A DNA stretch of 64,000 bases, taken from assembly GCA_035295125.1 (NCBI GenBank), contig DATGJP010000047.1, forward strand, positions 62,001 to 126,000. The letters run 5' to 3'. This stretch comes from JAICMB01 sp035295125. Its GTDB lineage: Bacteria; Acidobacteriota; Terriglobia; Bryobacterales; Bryobacteraceae. The notes under the pieces are model-generated. The model was not told where the DNA came from, did not search any database, and saw only the letters and a list, made by a program, of their open reading frames with translations. Each line of letters opens with the position of its first letter. Position 1 is the first letter of the stretch. A program made the translations under genes and the position numbers. This document shows positions 52,961 to 62,588 of this stretch, in pieces.

Positions 52961-54226
52961 ATGAGTCGTTTACGGTATCGCATCCCGATCTGCCTACTCG
53001 CGTTCTTTCTGGAGACGATCGCTCATAGCCAGCCAATTGCTATATCCGCGGGAACCCTGATCGATCCAGCCAGCGGAGAAGAAAAACGCAATCAGGTTCT
53101 TCTGATTGAAGACGGAAAGATTAAGGAGTTTGGTCCGTCCGTAAAAGTCCCCGCGAACGCCTCCCGGATCGATCTCTCCAGCGAGACGGTGCTGCCAGGG
53201 CTGGTGGATGCGCATACCCATCTGCTCGCTACAGTCGATCCCAAATGGGACCTTGGCGATTTCTGGATTATGGCGATGCAGCGGCGCGCGGGATTCCGGA
53301 TGGCCCAGGGCGTCAGGCATGCCAAGGAAATGCTCGAAAGCGGGTTCACGACTGTACGGGACGTCGGAAACGCCGGCGACTACCTGGATGCCGACCTGGA
53401 AAAAGCAATCCGCTTTGGCATCATCCCCGGTCCAACCATGATTTTTGCAGGACGCATCATCGCACCGTTCGGCGGCCAGTTTTGGGACACACCGGCGGAT
53501 CGCAAGCTGCTGGAGAACCCGGAATATCGCTTCGCCGATTCGCAGGATGAGCTGCGCCGGGCCGTTCGCGAAAACATCTACTGGGGCGCGCGCGTCATTA
53601 AGATCGTGGTCGACGGTCAAAAGTACGTCTATTCCGCCGACGACATCCGTTTCGTCGTTCAGGAAGCCCAGCGTGCCGGGGTTAAAGTGGCGGCGCATGT
53701 GCAGACCGAGCGCGGCGCCAGAGCGGCCATCGAAGCCGGAGTCGCTTCGATCGAGCATGGATGGGTGCTCAGTGATGAAGACCTGGCATTGGCCAAGAAG
53801 AACCATGTGACTCTCGTGAGTACGGATTTCACGGTCGCGGAGCTCATCGCCAACGGCATGGAACCCGACGCTGCAAAGCGGACCCACGAGCGTTATGTCG
53901 CAAGGCTGAAGCGGGCTTCGCTGGCAGGCGTAAACATCGTGTTCGGTACAGATATCATGTCCGACATCAAGGGCAAGACTCGGGGCCAGGCTGCCATGGA
54001 CTACGTCGATAGCTTCACTGAAGCCGGCGTGGGTCCGATCGACATTCTTCGCGCCATGACGAGTCGTGCCGTCGATCTGCTGGGGGTCGCCTCCGAGCGG
54101 GGCGCGCTGGAAAAGGGGATGGCCGCCGACCTGGTCGCAACGCCACTCGACCCTCTCCGCGATATCAATGGATTAAAGAGCATCGATTTCGTAATGAAGA
54201 ACGGCGAAGTCTGGCGCCGGCGCTGA
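52961..54226 (+). CDS. Secreted amidohydrolase (imidazolonepropionase-like)
   Basis: 421 residues with a signal peptide (YRIPICLLAFFLETIAHSQ). Amidohydrolase superfamily features: VLPGLVDAHTHLLATVDP (metal-binding H-x-H), IKIVVDGQKYVYSADDIRF (candidate metal-bridging Lys), VKVAAHVQTERGARAAIEAG, IEHGWVLSDEDLA and IVFGTDIMSDIKG (metal-binding Asp). Exported members of this group often hydrolyse dipeptides or imidic bonds. The substrate is not readable. Single gene after pgi. Confidence 0.88.
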   Translation: MSRLRYRIPICLLAFFLETIAHSQPIAISAGTLIDPASGEEKRNQVLLIEDGKIKEFGPSVKVPANASRIDLSSETVLPGLVDAHTHLLATVDPKWDLGDFWIMAMQRRAGFRMAQGVRHAKEMLESGFTTVRDVGNAGDYLDADLEKAIRFGIIPGPTMIFAGRIIAPFGGQFWDTPADRKLLENPEYRFADSQDELRRAVRENIYWGARVIKIVVDGQKYVYSADDIRFVVQEAQRAGVKVAAHVQTERGARAAIEAGVASIEHGWVLSDEDLALAKKNHVTLVSTDFTVAELIANGMEPDAAKRTHERYVARLKRASLAGVNIVFGTDIMSDIKGKTRGQAAMDYVDSFTEAGVGPIDILRAMTSRAVDLLGVASERGALEKGMAADLVATPLDPLRDINGLKSIDFVMKNGEVWRRR

Positions 54227-54288
54227 CCCTCATGCAGATTACCGCTGCGATCACTAAGCAGGCGGGTGTCAGCCTGGAATGGTACCCA

Positions 54289-54831
54289 CTACGACGCCCA
54301 GAAACAACTGGAACCCCGCCACTTCAGAGGTTGCCATTTCCCGTCCTTTTTCTCGAGGACGTGAAACCCGCCGCCTCCACAAAGACCGCCGCAGTGGTGT
54401 CCGATGTAAACCACCGCGACGGTCTTCTCAGCGTTAAAGCCCACGGCAGATAGCTCCACCCATCCGACCGAGTGGTAGATCTTCAAAACGTTCGATAGCT
54501 GTTCAGCGGGAACGATCTGAAAAAGCGGCTGGATATGGAACTGGCCCCTCAGCAGCCATTGTTTCTGGTTGACCTTCACGTAATCCGCAATCGCCGGCCC
54601 GACCAATTCCTTCGAGCTAGCTTCCGGCTCCAGGCAGATCTTGTACGGTTTTGTTTCAGCCTGAAACACCAGCGGATCCGCATGCGCAGCGGTGATCATC
54701 CAGTCTTGCGGAAGTAAGGCTGAATACACCTCGTAAGCCTCAGGTACCGTGTATGGCTCAGGGGACGGCGGCGTCTGGCACACCACTGCCGCCGCGAAAA
54801 GCAGGGGCGTCAGTCTTATCAGAGTGCCCAT
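54289..54831 (-). CDS. Secreted protein of unknown function
   Basis: 180 residues from the ATG at 54831, chosen because a signal peptide follows (TLIRLTPLLFAAAVVCQ); the frame runs on to 55077, but that part has the character of non-coding sequence. The mature part begins TPPSPEPYTVPEAYEVYSAL and shows YVKVNQKQWLLRGQF and a Gly-rich Cys pair (GHHCGGLCGGGGFHVLEKKD). No family is recognised. It resembles small secreted proteins seen often in Acidobacteria. Confidence 0.7.
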   Translation of the reverse strand: MGTLIRLTPLLFAAAVVCQTPPSPEPYTVPEAYEVYSALLPQDWMITAAHADPLVFQAETKPYKICLEPEASSKELVGPAIADYVKVNQKQWLLRGQFHIQPLFQIVPAEQLSNVLKIYHSVGWVELSAVGFNAEKTVAVVYIGHHCGGLCGGGGFHVLEKKDGKWQPLKWRGSSCFWAS

Positions 54832-55103
54832 TTGACCTAATGGTATCGTCGCGATTAGCCGTTGGTAAGCGGCCCAGCGGCAGCGCACGCCGCGCCGCCT
54901 GGCTATGCCGCCTCCGTCAAGTGATCCCCACAAGCAATTCCCCAACGAGGCCGTCGGCGATGTCCGCCGATACGCTCTTGCAGGCGAGGGAAAAGACACG
55001 TCAGGCCCACTGCGTTCCGAGAGAACGAGTTGTTGGCCGTACCGGATGGGCTTCGTAAACGAACATAAGCCCGGCATGCGATTCTAAGAGTCAGTTTGAC
55101 AAC

Positions 55104-56567
55104 ATGAGTTCTTCCAAGCTTACTCGCCGCACCTGGCTCACCGGAGCCGTCGCGTTAAGCGCAGAACTGGGTGTCCCGCGCTTGCAAGCAGCCGCGGAGC
55201 CGCTCTCGTGGACCCTTCGCGAGGCAACCGACGCCCTCGCGAAAGGCTCCATTTCGTCCGAGGAGTTGACGAAGCTGTGCCTGGCCCGAATCAGCAAGGT
55301 TGACCGCCAGCTCAATGCCTTTATCACACTCGACGCGGAAAATGCCCTGGCACGCGCCCGGGAATGCGACCGCAAGCGAAGAGCCGGTCGAGTAGCCAGC
55401 CGGCTGCACGGCGTTCCCATAGCGCTGAAAGATAACATCGACACTGCCGGCCTTCGCACCACCGCGGCGGCACAGGTCTTCAGAGACCGCGTGCCCGCTG
55501 AAGACGCCGAGGTCACCAGGCGTCTCAAGGCTGCGGGCACGGTAATGCTGGGCAAGCTCAACCTGGATGAAATGGCCTTCGCCGGCACTGGCACGACAGG
55601 CTGTTTCGGCCCCGCACACAATCCCTGGAACCTGGACCGAATTACGGGCGGCTCATCGGCGGGCTCCGCTGCCGCGGTGTCTGCCGGACTCTGCTTCGGA
55701 TCGGTCGGCAGTGACGACGGCGGATCGGTCCGCATCCCTGGGGCGCATTGCGGTGTCGTCGGCTTCAAGACTTCTTACGGGCGTGTCAGCACGCGCGGTG
55801 TAGTGCCCTCGGCGTATTCGATGGATACCATCGGTCCCATCGCGCGAACCGTGGAAGACGCCGCGATGCTCCTGCAGGTGCTAGCAGGCTACGATCCCCT
55901 CGATGCGATCACGCTGCAGGAGCCGGTATCGGATTACCCGAAGGCCCTGGGGAAACCGATCTCGCACCTCCGTATCGGTGTTCCGCGTGAATACTTCTTC
56001 GAGCAGCTACACCCCGATGTCGCAGCGGCGGCCGAGGATGGCATCCGTCTGTTGAGCGGAAAGGTGAAGGAGGTTCGGGATGTGACGCTACCCCGGCTGC
56101 ATATGGCCGAGCACGGTGACTACGACGTTGAACTGTATCACTATCAAAAGCCCTTCTTCGACAAGTCACCTGAACTCTACCATCCCTGGTCCCAGCGACA
56201 CCTGAACGAAATGAAGAAGGTCGAGACGGTAGCCTACATCGAGACGCTGAAACGCGTTCGCGAGTGCCGCCGCGACATCAAGCGCATCTTCGAGAATGTC
56301 GACATCCTGGTTCTACCGACGATGAGAGAGCCCGCGCCGCTGATCTCGGAGACGATCAACGAAACCCACAAGCGCCCTCCGGGCAATACATCGGTGTTCA
56401 ACCACTTCGGTACCCCGGCGATCACGGTGCCGTGCGGGTTTTCTAAGGAGGGGATGCCGATCGGACTCGAGATCTCCGGCCCTGCCTTTCAGGAATCCCG
56501 AGTGCTTCAGGTCGCCTATGCCTATCAGGAGGCCACTGACTGGCATCGTCGCATCCCATCCTTGTAA
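55104..56567 (+). CDS. Twin-arginine amidase (amidase signature family)
   Basis: 487 residues. N-terminus KLTRRTWLTGAVALSAEL is a twin-arginine signal. The amidase signature catalytic triad is visible: Lys in LHGVPIALKDNIDTAGL, cis-Ser and nucleophile Ser in ITGGSSAGSAAAV and GSDDGGSVRIPGAHCGVV (Asp replaces the common Thr in GSDTGGS). Further GFKTSYGRVSTRGVVP. It hydrolyses an amide bond, probably outside the cytoplasm. It is not gatA, because it is exported and stands alone. Confidence 0.9.
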   Translation: MSSSKLTRRTWLTGAVALSAELGVPRLQAAAEPLSWTLREATDALAKGSISSEELTKLCLARISKVDRQLNAFITLDAENALARARECDRKRRAGRVASRLHGVPIALKDNIDTAGLRTTAAAQVFRDRVPAEDAEVTRRLKAAGTVMLGKLNLDEMAFAGTGTTGCFGPAHNPWNLDRITGGSSAGSAAAVSAGLCFGSVGSDDGGSVRIPGAHCGVVGFKTSYGRVSTRGVVPSAYSMDTIGPIARTVEDAAMLLQVLAGYDPLDAITLQEPVSDYPKALGKPISHLRIGVPREYFFEQLHPDVAAAAEDGIRLLSGKVKEVRDVTLPRLHMAEHGDYDVELYHYQKPFFDKSPELYHPWSQRHLNEMKKVETVAYIETLKRVRECRRDIKRIFENVDILVLPTMREPAPLISETINETHKRPPGNTSVFNHFGTPAITVPCGFSKEGMPIGLEISGPAFQESRVLQVAYAYQEATDWHRRIPSL

Positions 56568-56721
56568 GACAGGCTGGCAGCCGGCGCGTGTCACGATTCG
56601 TGGAATTATTTCAAGCCTTCCATGCTGACAGTCAACGGCCCCAACACAGATGCGGATAGAGTAGCGATCGAGTTTGAGTCGGGCACCAGCACGGTGAGCT
56701 GGCAGCAGGTAGACTGCAATC

Positions 56722-58782
56722 GTGAAGTGTACCCGCCGTCAATTCGTGCTCGCAGGCGTTCCGCTAATGGCGGCGAGTGGCCAACTGGACCGGCACGCGA
56801 TCGTTGCGCGACACGACCCGAGGCTGCATGAAATCGATCCGCGAGGGCCTCTCTCGGTCGGAAACGGGGAGTTCGCGTTCACCGCGGATGTCACCGGACT
56901 GCAGTCCCTCGGGAGCCTGTACGAATACACGATTCCACTCTGCACGCAGTCGCAGTGGGGATGGCATACGTTTCCGGGACATACGCTTCAGGATGCTGCC
57001 CGTCTGCGGCTCGAAATGTTCGACACGTATGGCCGGCAGGTCGGGTATGCCACGTCGAGCGCCGGGCAGGAGGAGTTGTTCAACTGGCTGCGCGAGAACC
57101 CGCACCGCCTGAATCTCGGGCGCGTTGCGCTGCTGCTGGATGGACGTCCTCTGGAGGGCGCCTGGATTACGTCCATCGACCAGAGGCTGATTCTGTGGAA
57201 GGGAACCCTCGAAAGCCGCTTCAGTCTTAAAGGAAACCTGGTGAGGGTCGTAACGTGTTGCCACCCGAGGCGCGATGGGCTCACCGTTTCAGTGGAATCA
57301 CCTCTCGTGGCTTCGGGGCGGCTTTCGGTCGGGATCAGTTTTCCCTACGCCTCAACGGCCTTGAACGCGTCGGATTGGAGCGCCCCTCGAAAGCATCAGA
57401 CTAAGCTTTCCATGTCAGGACCAAACACCGCGATGATCCAGCGGCAGTTGGACCGCGACAGCTACCAGGTCCGTCTACATTGGCTTGGGAAAGCTCAGGC
57501 CACGGCGCGCGCAGAACATCAAGTTGAACTCTCCGGGAACCGTCTTGATTTCACCTGTGAGCTCTCCCGCGAACTGCTCGCCGACCCTCTTGATCCGGAC
57601 GCCGCGCGCCAGGAGACTGAAGCGCATTGGAACAGATTCTGGTCCACCGGGGGTGCCATCGATCTCGCGGGAAGCACCGACCCACGGGCGCCGGAGCTCG
57701 AACGGCGCATCGTTCTCTCCCAATACCTGACCGCGATACAGTGCTCCGGTTCAACGCCTCCCCAGGAGACCGGCCTCACGTGCAATAGCTGGTACGGCAA
57801 GTTCCACCTGGAGATGCACTGGTGGCACGCTGCACACTTCGCGCACTGGGGCCGCACTCCGTTGCTGGAGCGCAGCCTGGGCTGGTACGAAGCGATCCTT
57901 CCCGTCGCGCGCGAGAAGGCGCGAAGGCAGGGATACAAGGGTGTGCGCTGGCCCAAGATGACCTCGCCCGACGGGCATGACAGTCCTTCCAACATCGGCG
58001 AACTGCTGATCTGGCAGCAGCCGCATCCCATCGCCATTGCGGAACTCTGCTATCAATCGGCGCCCGTGCGTGGAACGCTCAAACGCTACCGAGATATCGT
58101 CCTGCAGTCGGCCGAATTCATGGTGGATTTCGCGGTATTGCAGAATGGCCGCTACATACTCGGACCGCCGGTCATTCCCGCCCAGGAAAACCACCCGCCG
58201 CGCGAAACCTGGAACCCGGCTTTCGAGCTCTCATACTGGCGACAGGCGCTCGGCACTGCCCAGCGATGGAGACAGCGTCTTGGCTTTCCGCCGGAACAAA
58301 GCTGGGAACAGGTCCGCACGAAATTGTCAGCGCTGCCGGTGGGCGACGGGGTCTACCTGGCCCACGAGAACTGCCCGCAAACCTTCACATCCCGGAACCA
58401 CGATCACCCCTCGATGCTGGCGGCCCTGGGCGTTCTCGACGGCGAAGGCGTGGACCGCGAGACCATGCGCCGAACCCTGCACAAAGTGCTTCGCGAATGG
58501 CATTGGGCGGATACGTGGGGCTGGGACTTTCCCATGGCTGCCATGACAGCGATCCGGCTCGGCGAACTCCAGACGGCAGTCGATTGCCTGTTTATCGAGT
58601 CGCCAAAGAACACGTGGCTTCCGAACGGCCACAATTGGCAGCGTCCCAATCTTCCGGTGTATCTGCCGGGCAATGGCGGTTTGCTGATGGCTGCGGCGAT
58701 GTTGGCCCGGTCGGCGAACGCCCTGCCCAAAAGCTGGCAACTGCGATGGGAGGGCCTGCGAGACGCCTCACTTAATGAGTAG
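56722..58782 (+). CDS. Exported (alpha/alpha)6-barrel glycoside hydrolase-like protein
   Basis: 686 residues from a GTG; N-terminus CTRRQFVLAGVPLMAASG looks like a twin-arginine or lipid-free signal. N-terminal beta domain (LSVGNGEFAFTADVTGLQ) precedes a helical barrel with TCNSWYGKFHLEMHWWHAAH, RRQGYKGVRWPKM, PSNIGELLIWQQPHPIAIAE and EWHWADTWGWDFPMAAMTAI. The layout is like GH65/GH95-type enzymes, so it may cleave an alpha- or fucosyl-linked sugar. I cannot name the family with confidence. Its last 11 bases overlap the end of the convergent MFS gene. Confidence 0.7.
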   Translation: MKCTRRQFVLAGVPLMAASGQLDRHAIVARHDPRLHEIDPRGPLSVGNGEFAFTADVTGLQSLGSLYEYTIPLCTQSQWGWHTFPGHTLQDAARLRLEMFDTYGRQVGYATSSAGQEELFNWLRENPHRLNLGRVALLLDGRPLEGAWITSIDQRLILWKGTLESRFSLKGNLVRVVTCCHPRRDGLTVSVESPLVASGRLSVGISFPYASTALNASDWSAPRKHQTKLSMSGPNTAMIQRQLDRDSYQVRLHWLGKAQATARAEHQVELSGNRLDFTCELSRELLADPLDPDAARQETEAHWNRFWSTGGAIDLAGSTDPRAPELERRIVLSQYLTAIQCSGSTPPQETGLTCNSWYGKFHLEMHWWHAAHFAHWGRTPLLERSLGWYEAILPVAREKARRQGYKGVRWPKMTSPDGHDSPSNIGELLIWQQPHPIAIAELCYQSAPVRGTLKRYRDIVLQSAEFMVDFAVLQNGRYILGPPVIPAQENHPPRETWNPAFELSYWRQALGTAQRWRQRLGFPPEQSWEQVRTKLSALPVGDGVYLAHENCPQTFTSRNHDHPSMLAALGVLDGEGVDRETMRRTLHKVLREWHWADTWGWDFPMAAMTAIRLGELQTAVDCLFIESPKNTWLPNGHNWQRPNLPVYLPGNGGLLMAAAMLARSANALPKSWQLRWEGLRDASLNE

Positions 58783-59899
58783 GCACCGTTCTTTTGGTGG
58801 CCACAGCCGGCGCAAGCGCAACGCCGGCCAGGAGCAGCACCACCACAAACCACAGTGCGACACGCAGCGTGAAGGCGTCGGCAGCAAAGCCGATGGCCGG
58901 CGGACCGGCAAACAATCCGGCCGCCCCCGACATGATGAGAAACGCCATTGCTGCTCCGGTCGATCCATCATGCACACTTGCTGACGCTCCGAAAACCACT
59001 GGCACGACAACAGAGCATCCCACGCCCACGATGGCGAATCCAGCGAGCGCGGACATCGGCGCCGCCAACGCCAGGGCCAATCCGCCCGCCGCGATTGCGC
59101 TTCCTGTGGCGACCAGTACTCTCGGCGAGAAGCGGTGCCGCAACCCATCGCCGCCGAGCCGTCCGATCGTCATGGTTGTGGAGAATAAGGCGTATCCGAG
59201 GGCCGAGCCCCGCAAGTAGAGGCCGCTCCAGTCGGCGATTGCGCCTTCTGCCAGGAAGAAACAGAACGTCAACGCTCCCAGGCCGAGAAGAGCTGGTGTG
59301 AGGCGGAGTTTTCCTCGCGATTGTGGCGCCGAATCCACGTGTCCGGGCAGGAACCCCGGGGTCACCAGGAGCGTCGCCGCGACACCCAGAATCCCGGCTG
59401 CCAGGAAGTGAGTGCGTGGCGCAACCCCGAGTCTCGAGATCAACCATCCAAATACCGCACCCGCGATGCCGCCGATGCTGTATGCGGCGTGGATCGCCGA
59501 CAGCACCGGACGGCCAGCGGCTCGCTCTACCGCAACGGCATGGGTATTCATCGAGACATCCATCGACCCGGCCGCAGCTCCGAGAACGGCGAGGGAGAGA
59601 GCGAGGGTTAGCTGAGAGTAGGCCAGACCGGGAAGAAACAGGCCCGAGCAGAACACCAGTGAAGCCGCCGCGGTGACGGACCGGCTACCGAGGCGGCCGA
59701 TCAGCCACCCGGCAACCGGCATCGCGACCATGCTTCCACTGGCCAGCCCAAGCAAAGCGAGCCCCAGTTGCGAATCCGAAAGCCCGATTTGCGACTTGAC
59801 CTCCGGAATTCGTGAAACCCAGGTCGCGAATATGGCCCCGTGCAGGAAGAAAATCACCAGGACCGTAAAGCGCGCTCTGCGTACAACGGTTTCGTTCAC
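58772..59899 (-). CDS. MFS transporter (YbjJ-like)
   Basis: 375 residues from GTG 59899 with GGAGCG upstream; the frame continues upstream to 60007 but lacks a membrane start. About 12 membrane segments: FTVLVIFFLHGAIFATWVSR, LGLALLGLASGSMVAMPVAG, AASLVFCSGLFLPGLAY, and others. Loop motif WLIGRLGSRSVTA matches the family's G-x-x-x-D/G-R. AAGSMDVSMNTHAVAVE is typical of the YbjJ subgroup. Substrate unknown; it may export a small molecule. It sits between two sugar-related genes, which hints at, but does not prove, sugar transport. Confidence 0.85.
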   Translation of the reverse strand: MNETVVRRARFTVLVIFFLHGAIFATWVSRIPEVKSQIGLSDSQLGLALLGLASGSMVAMPVAGWLIGRLGSRSVTAAASLVFCSGLFLPGLAYSQLTLALSLAVLGAAAGSMDVSMNTHAVAVERAAGRPVLSAIHAAYSIGGIAGAVFGWLISRLGVAPRTHFLAAGILGVAATLLVTPGFLPGHVDSAPQSRGKLRLTPALLGLGALTFCFFLAEGAIADWSGLYLRGSALGYALFSTTMTIGRLGGDGLRHRFSPRVLVATGSAIAAGGLALALAAPMSALAGFAIVGVGCSVVVPVVFGASASVHDGSTGAAMAFLIMSGAAGLFAGPPAIGFAADAFTLRVALWFVVVLLLAGVALAPAVATKRTVPTH

Positions 59900-60042
59900 C
59901 GTTGTTGGACGCTCCAACAGCGGCTCACGATTCCCGATACGTCGTTGATTATCTGACCCGTGTCTATTGGATCCTGGAGGCCGAGTCCCTAAACTGCTGG
60001 GGCACAAATTGCGACTCGCCCAGGTCGTCTATGCTGCTTGGT

Positions 60043-60064
60043 GGGCAGGCGGATTCGCCTGCCC
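60043..60064. repeat. Perfect intergenic palindrome (GGGCAGGCG variant)
   Basis: Arms GGGCAGGCG (60043-60051) and CGCCTGCCC (60056-60064) around GATT, in the 192-bp gap between the aldo/keto reductase 3' end and the MFS start. No T-run follows on either strand, so it is not a typical terminator. Confidence 0.75.
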
Positions 60065-60091
60065 TTTGTACTTCACATCGTGCAACTCCAC

Positions 60092-61126
60092 CTATGCGCG
60101 ATCGAAGTTGCGGAACCAAAGCGCCTGTTCCGCGATAGGCCGTGTCTTCTCCGCGATCGATGCGAGTTGAGTCTCGTTCAGTGGCGTAAAATCACGCGCG
60201 AGCGCAACGTTCTCCTCGAGTTGGGCGACAGAATCCACACCGATGATGATGGTGCTCACAGGTTGCGAGAGCACCCAATACACCGCTTCCCGCATGCTGA
60301 GAGTCCCCGGCTTAGACGTGACGTTCCCGCCGCCTTCCCAGCTCCGTTTTTGCCGCTCCATGGGGGGCGGATTCCAGCTTGCAAGAATTCGGCCGCGCGC
60401 CGGAACCTTCATGCCGACAATCCCCATTTGCCGCTCCAGCGCGAGCGGTAGTAGTTCCGCCGTAAAACTGTGGCGATGCTGATCGGCGGCGTTGACGCCC
60501 ATCAACACCGTGTCGAACGGAAAACGCCGTATGCACTCCATCAGAGCTTCCGGGCGATGGTGCCCCGTCACGCCGAGGAATCGAACGGTTTTCTGGCGGC
60601 GCGCCTGCTCGAACGCCTCGATCGCCCCGCCTTTGCCGAACACCTGCTCGACATCGCTCATCGTACCGATGTCGTGGAGTTGCCAGACGTCCACATGGTC
60701 GGTCTCGAGCAGTTTCAGGGACTGTTCGAGCATTCGCAGCGAACCGTCACGGGTCCGGTCTTTGGTCTTGGTGGCGATAAAGGTCTCTTTGCGGCGCCGT
60801 TTCAACACCTGCCCGATATAGCGTTCGCTGGGCCGCTCCGGCCCACCATAGATGGACGACGTATCGATGTAGTTCACACCGAGATCCAGTGCCCGTTCTA
60901 CGATGGGCACGGCAACGGCGTCATTATTCACTCGCTCGAGGGCGGCCTGTCCACCGAGACTGAAGATCGCGACGCGATGTCCAGTTTTGCCGAAGTTCCT
61001 CGTCGGCATTGGGGAAGCAGGCGGCTGATCCTGTGCCGCTCCCGATGCGGTTCCACCCGCGACCAGGCAGGCGGCCGCTACGCCTGACTTTATGAAAGTG
61101 CGGCGATCTTCATCATGTAGTTTCAT
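60092..61126 (-). CDS. Twin-arginine aldo/keto reductase
   Basis: 344 residues with a twin-arginine signal (EDRRTFIKSGVAAACLVAGG). AKR fold residues: LDLGVNYIDTSSIYGGPE (Asp and Tyr), TFIATKTKDRTRDG (Lys), HVDVWQLHDIGTM (His), and the C-terminal NADPH-site region QPVSTIIIGVDSVAQLEENV. Exported AKRs of this kind are common in Acidobacteria and Planctomycetes. Substrate unknown. It is 13 bases after the efflux channel gene on the same strand. Confidence 0.9.
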   Translation of the reverse strand: MKLHDEDRRTFIKSGVAAACLVAGGTASGAAQDQPPASPMPTRNFGKTGHRVAIFSLGGQAALERVNNDAVAVPIVERALDLGVNYIDTSSIYGGPERPSERYIGQVLKRRRKETFIATKTKDRTRDGSLRMLEQSLKLLETDHVDVWQLHDIGTMSDVEQVFGKGGAIEAFEQARRQKTVRFLGVTGHHRPEALMECIRRFPFDTVLMGVNAADQHRHSFTAELLPLALERQMGIVGMKVPARGRILASWNPPPMERQKRSWEGGGNVTSKPGTLSMREAVYWVLSQPVSTIIIGVDSVAQLEENVALARDFTPLNETQLASIAEKTRPIAEQALWFRNFDRA

Positions 61127-61139
61127 GTAGACTCCGTCA

Positions 61140-62585
61140 TCACGGTTTAACCGAAGGCGCAGGCTGCGGCGGTGTGCTCCATTGCGCGTCAGCCAGCTTC
61201 CACCCTCCGCCGAGCGCCTGGTACAGTTGCACGATGGCCAGCCTGCGGTTCAACTCAGTTTGCGCCAGCGCATTCTGCGCCGGGTAAAGCTCCTGCTGCG
61301 CTTCAAGCACCTCGTAGTAGCTCGACTTTCCAGCGTTATAGCGCTGCAACGAGACCGTCACAGCATCCTCATACGCGCTAACGGCTTCCATCTGCCGCGC
61401 GCGAACGAGTTCCAGTTTGTCGCGGGTGATCAAAGCGTTCGAGACGTCGCGAAAAGCGCCCAGCGCGATCTGCTCGTACTGATTGCGAGCCTGCTCCCAC
61501 ACTGCAACGGCTTCGCGTTGGCGGGCGCGCAAAGCCCCGCCCTGGTAAATGGGGCCGGTGAGGGTCGCCGCCACGCTCCAGATGTTCGTCTGACCAGAGA
61601 CAAGCGCTGCCAGTGGCGAACTTCCGCGGCCCAACAAGGTTGTGAGTCCCAGGCGTGGGAAAAAGTCAGCATCCGCAATCCCGACCCGGGCGTTAGCGGC
61701 ACGGATGTTCTGCTCGGCTTCGAGCAGATCCGGGCGGCGCTCGAGCAGGTTGGAGGGCAGCCCTGAGGGCACCTCAGGCGGCAGCACCTGTTCGAGCAGC
61801 TTCCCTTTTCGAGCGATCGGCCCGGGTGTGGACCCGAGCAGGATGCGAACCTCGTTTTCCTGGATCGCGATTTGCCGTTCCAGGTCAGGAATGTTCGCGG
61901 CCACCATCGACAGAGCCGCCTGCGCTCGCGACGTTTCAAGCCGGGAAGCCGCCCCACCATCCAGCCGCTTCTGAAAAATGTCGAGACTGCCCTGGAACGA
62001 TTCCACGTTGCGATGGGCGATGTCCAGCCGCAGGTCCAATTCCAGCAGTTCAAAATAGGCCTGCGCCACGCTGCTGACCAGCGACAACAACACCCCGCGC
62101 CGGCCCTGCTCGGTGGCAAGATAGACAGCCACCGCGTACTCGTTGGACCGGCGAATGCGCCCCCACACGTCCGCCTCCCAACTTGCCTGTAGGATGGCGG
62201 CAATAGTTCCCTGTTGAGCACCGAAGGTTGAGGCGGGATTTCCGAGCGATTCGTTCTTGCCGCCGCTGAGGCCGGCCTCATATGCAATCTGCGGAAGATA
62301 TTGCGAGTGCGATTGTGCCGCGAGTTGGCGCGCCTGTTCGACTCGCGCCGCGGCGACGCGAAGATCCCGATTGTTGACAACAGCGGCTTGGATCAGTTGC
62401 TGTAAATCGGGGTCCTGAAAAACGCTCCACCAGGGGAGATCGGCGATAGAGGCCGACTGCGCCGGGTCCTGACCACGAAACGCCGCCGGGGCGTCCACCG
62501 GCGGCCGTTTGTACCGCGGTCCCACGAGACAACTGCTCAGAACGAGGACTGCGCCCAACACAAAGAAAAGGGAAAGCCTGCGCAT
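61140..62585 (-). CDS. Outer-membrane efflux channel (NodT/OprM family lipoprotein)
   Basis: 481 residues. N-terminal signal with lipobox (LVLSSCLVGPRYKRPPVDAP; Cys at about 19). TolC-fold features: WWSVFQDPDLQQLIQAAVVN, RDLRVAAARVEQARQLAAQ, ERRPDLLEAEQNIRAANARV and GIADADFFPRLGLTTLLGRG. It forms the outer-membrane channel of a tripartite RND pump. It lies three bases after the pump gene on the same strand, so the two form one operon. Confidence 0.93.
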   Translation of the reverse strand: MRRLSLFFVLGAVLVLSSCLVGPRYKRPPVDAPAAFRGQDPAQSASIADLPWWSVFQDPDLQQLIQAAVVNNRDLRVAAARVEQARQLAAQSHSQYLPQIAYEAGLSGGKNESLGNPASTFGAQQGTIAAILQASWEADVWGRIRRSNEYAVAVYLATEQGRRGVLLSLVSSVAQAYFELLELDLRLDIAHRNVESFQGSLDIFQKRLDGGAASRLETSRAQAALSMVAANIPDLERQIAIQENEVRILLGSTPGPIARKGKLLEQVLPPEVPSGLPSNLLERRPDLLEAEQNIRAANARVGIADADFFPRLGLTTLLGRGSSPLAALVSGQTNIWSVAATLTGPIYQGGALRARQREAVAVWEQARNQYEQIALGAFRDVSNALITRDKLELVRARQMEAVSAYEDAVTVSLQRYNAGKSSYYEVLEAQQELYPAQNALAQTELNRRLAIVQLYQALGGGWKLADAQWSTPPQPAPSVKP

Positions 62586-62588
62586 CGT

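Noticed and set aside
60043..60064. Palindrome as rho-independent terminator
   Set aside because: No run of T follows on either strand, and identical arms occur at unrelated positions.
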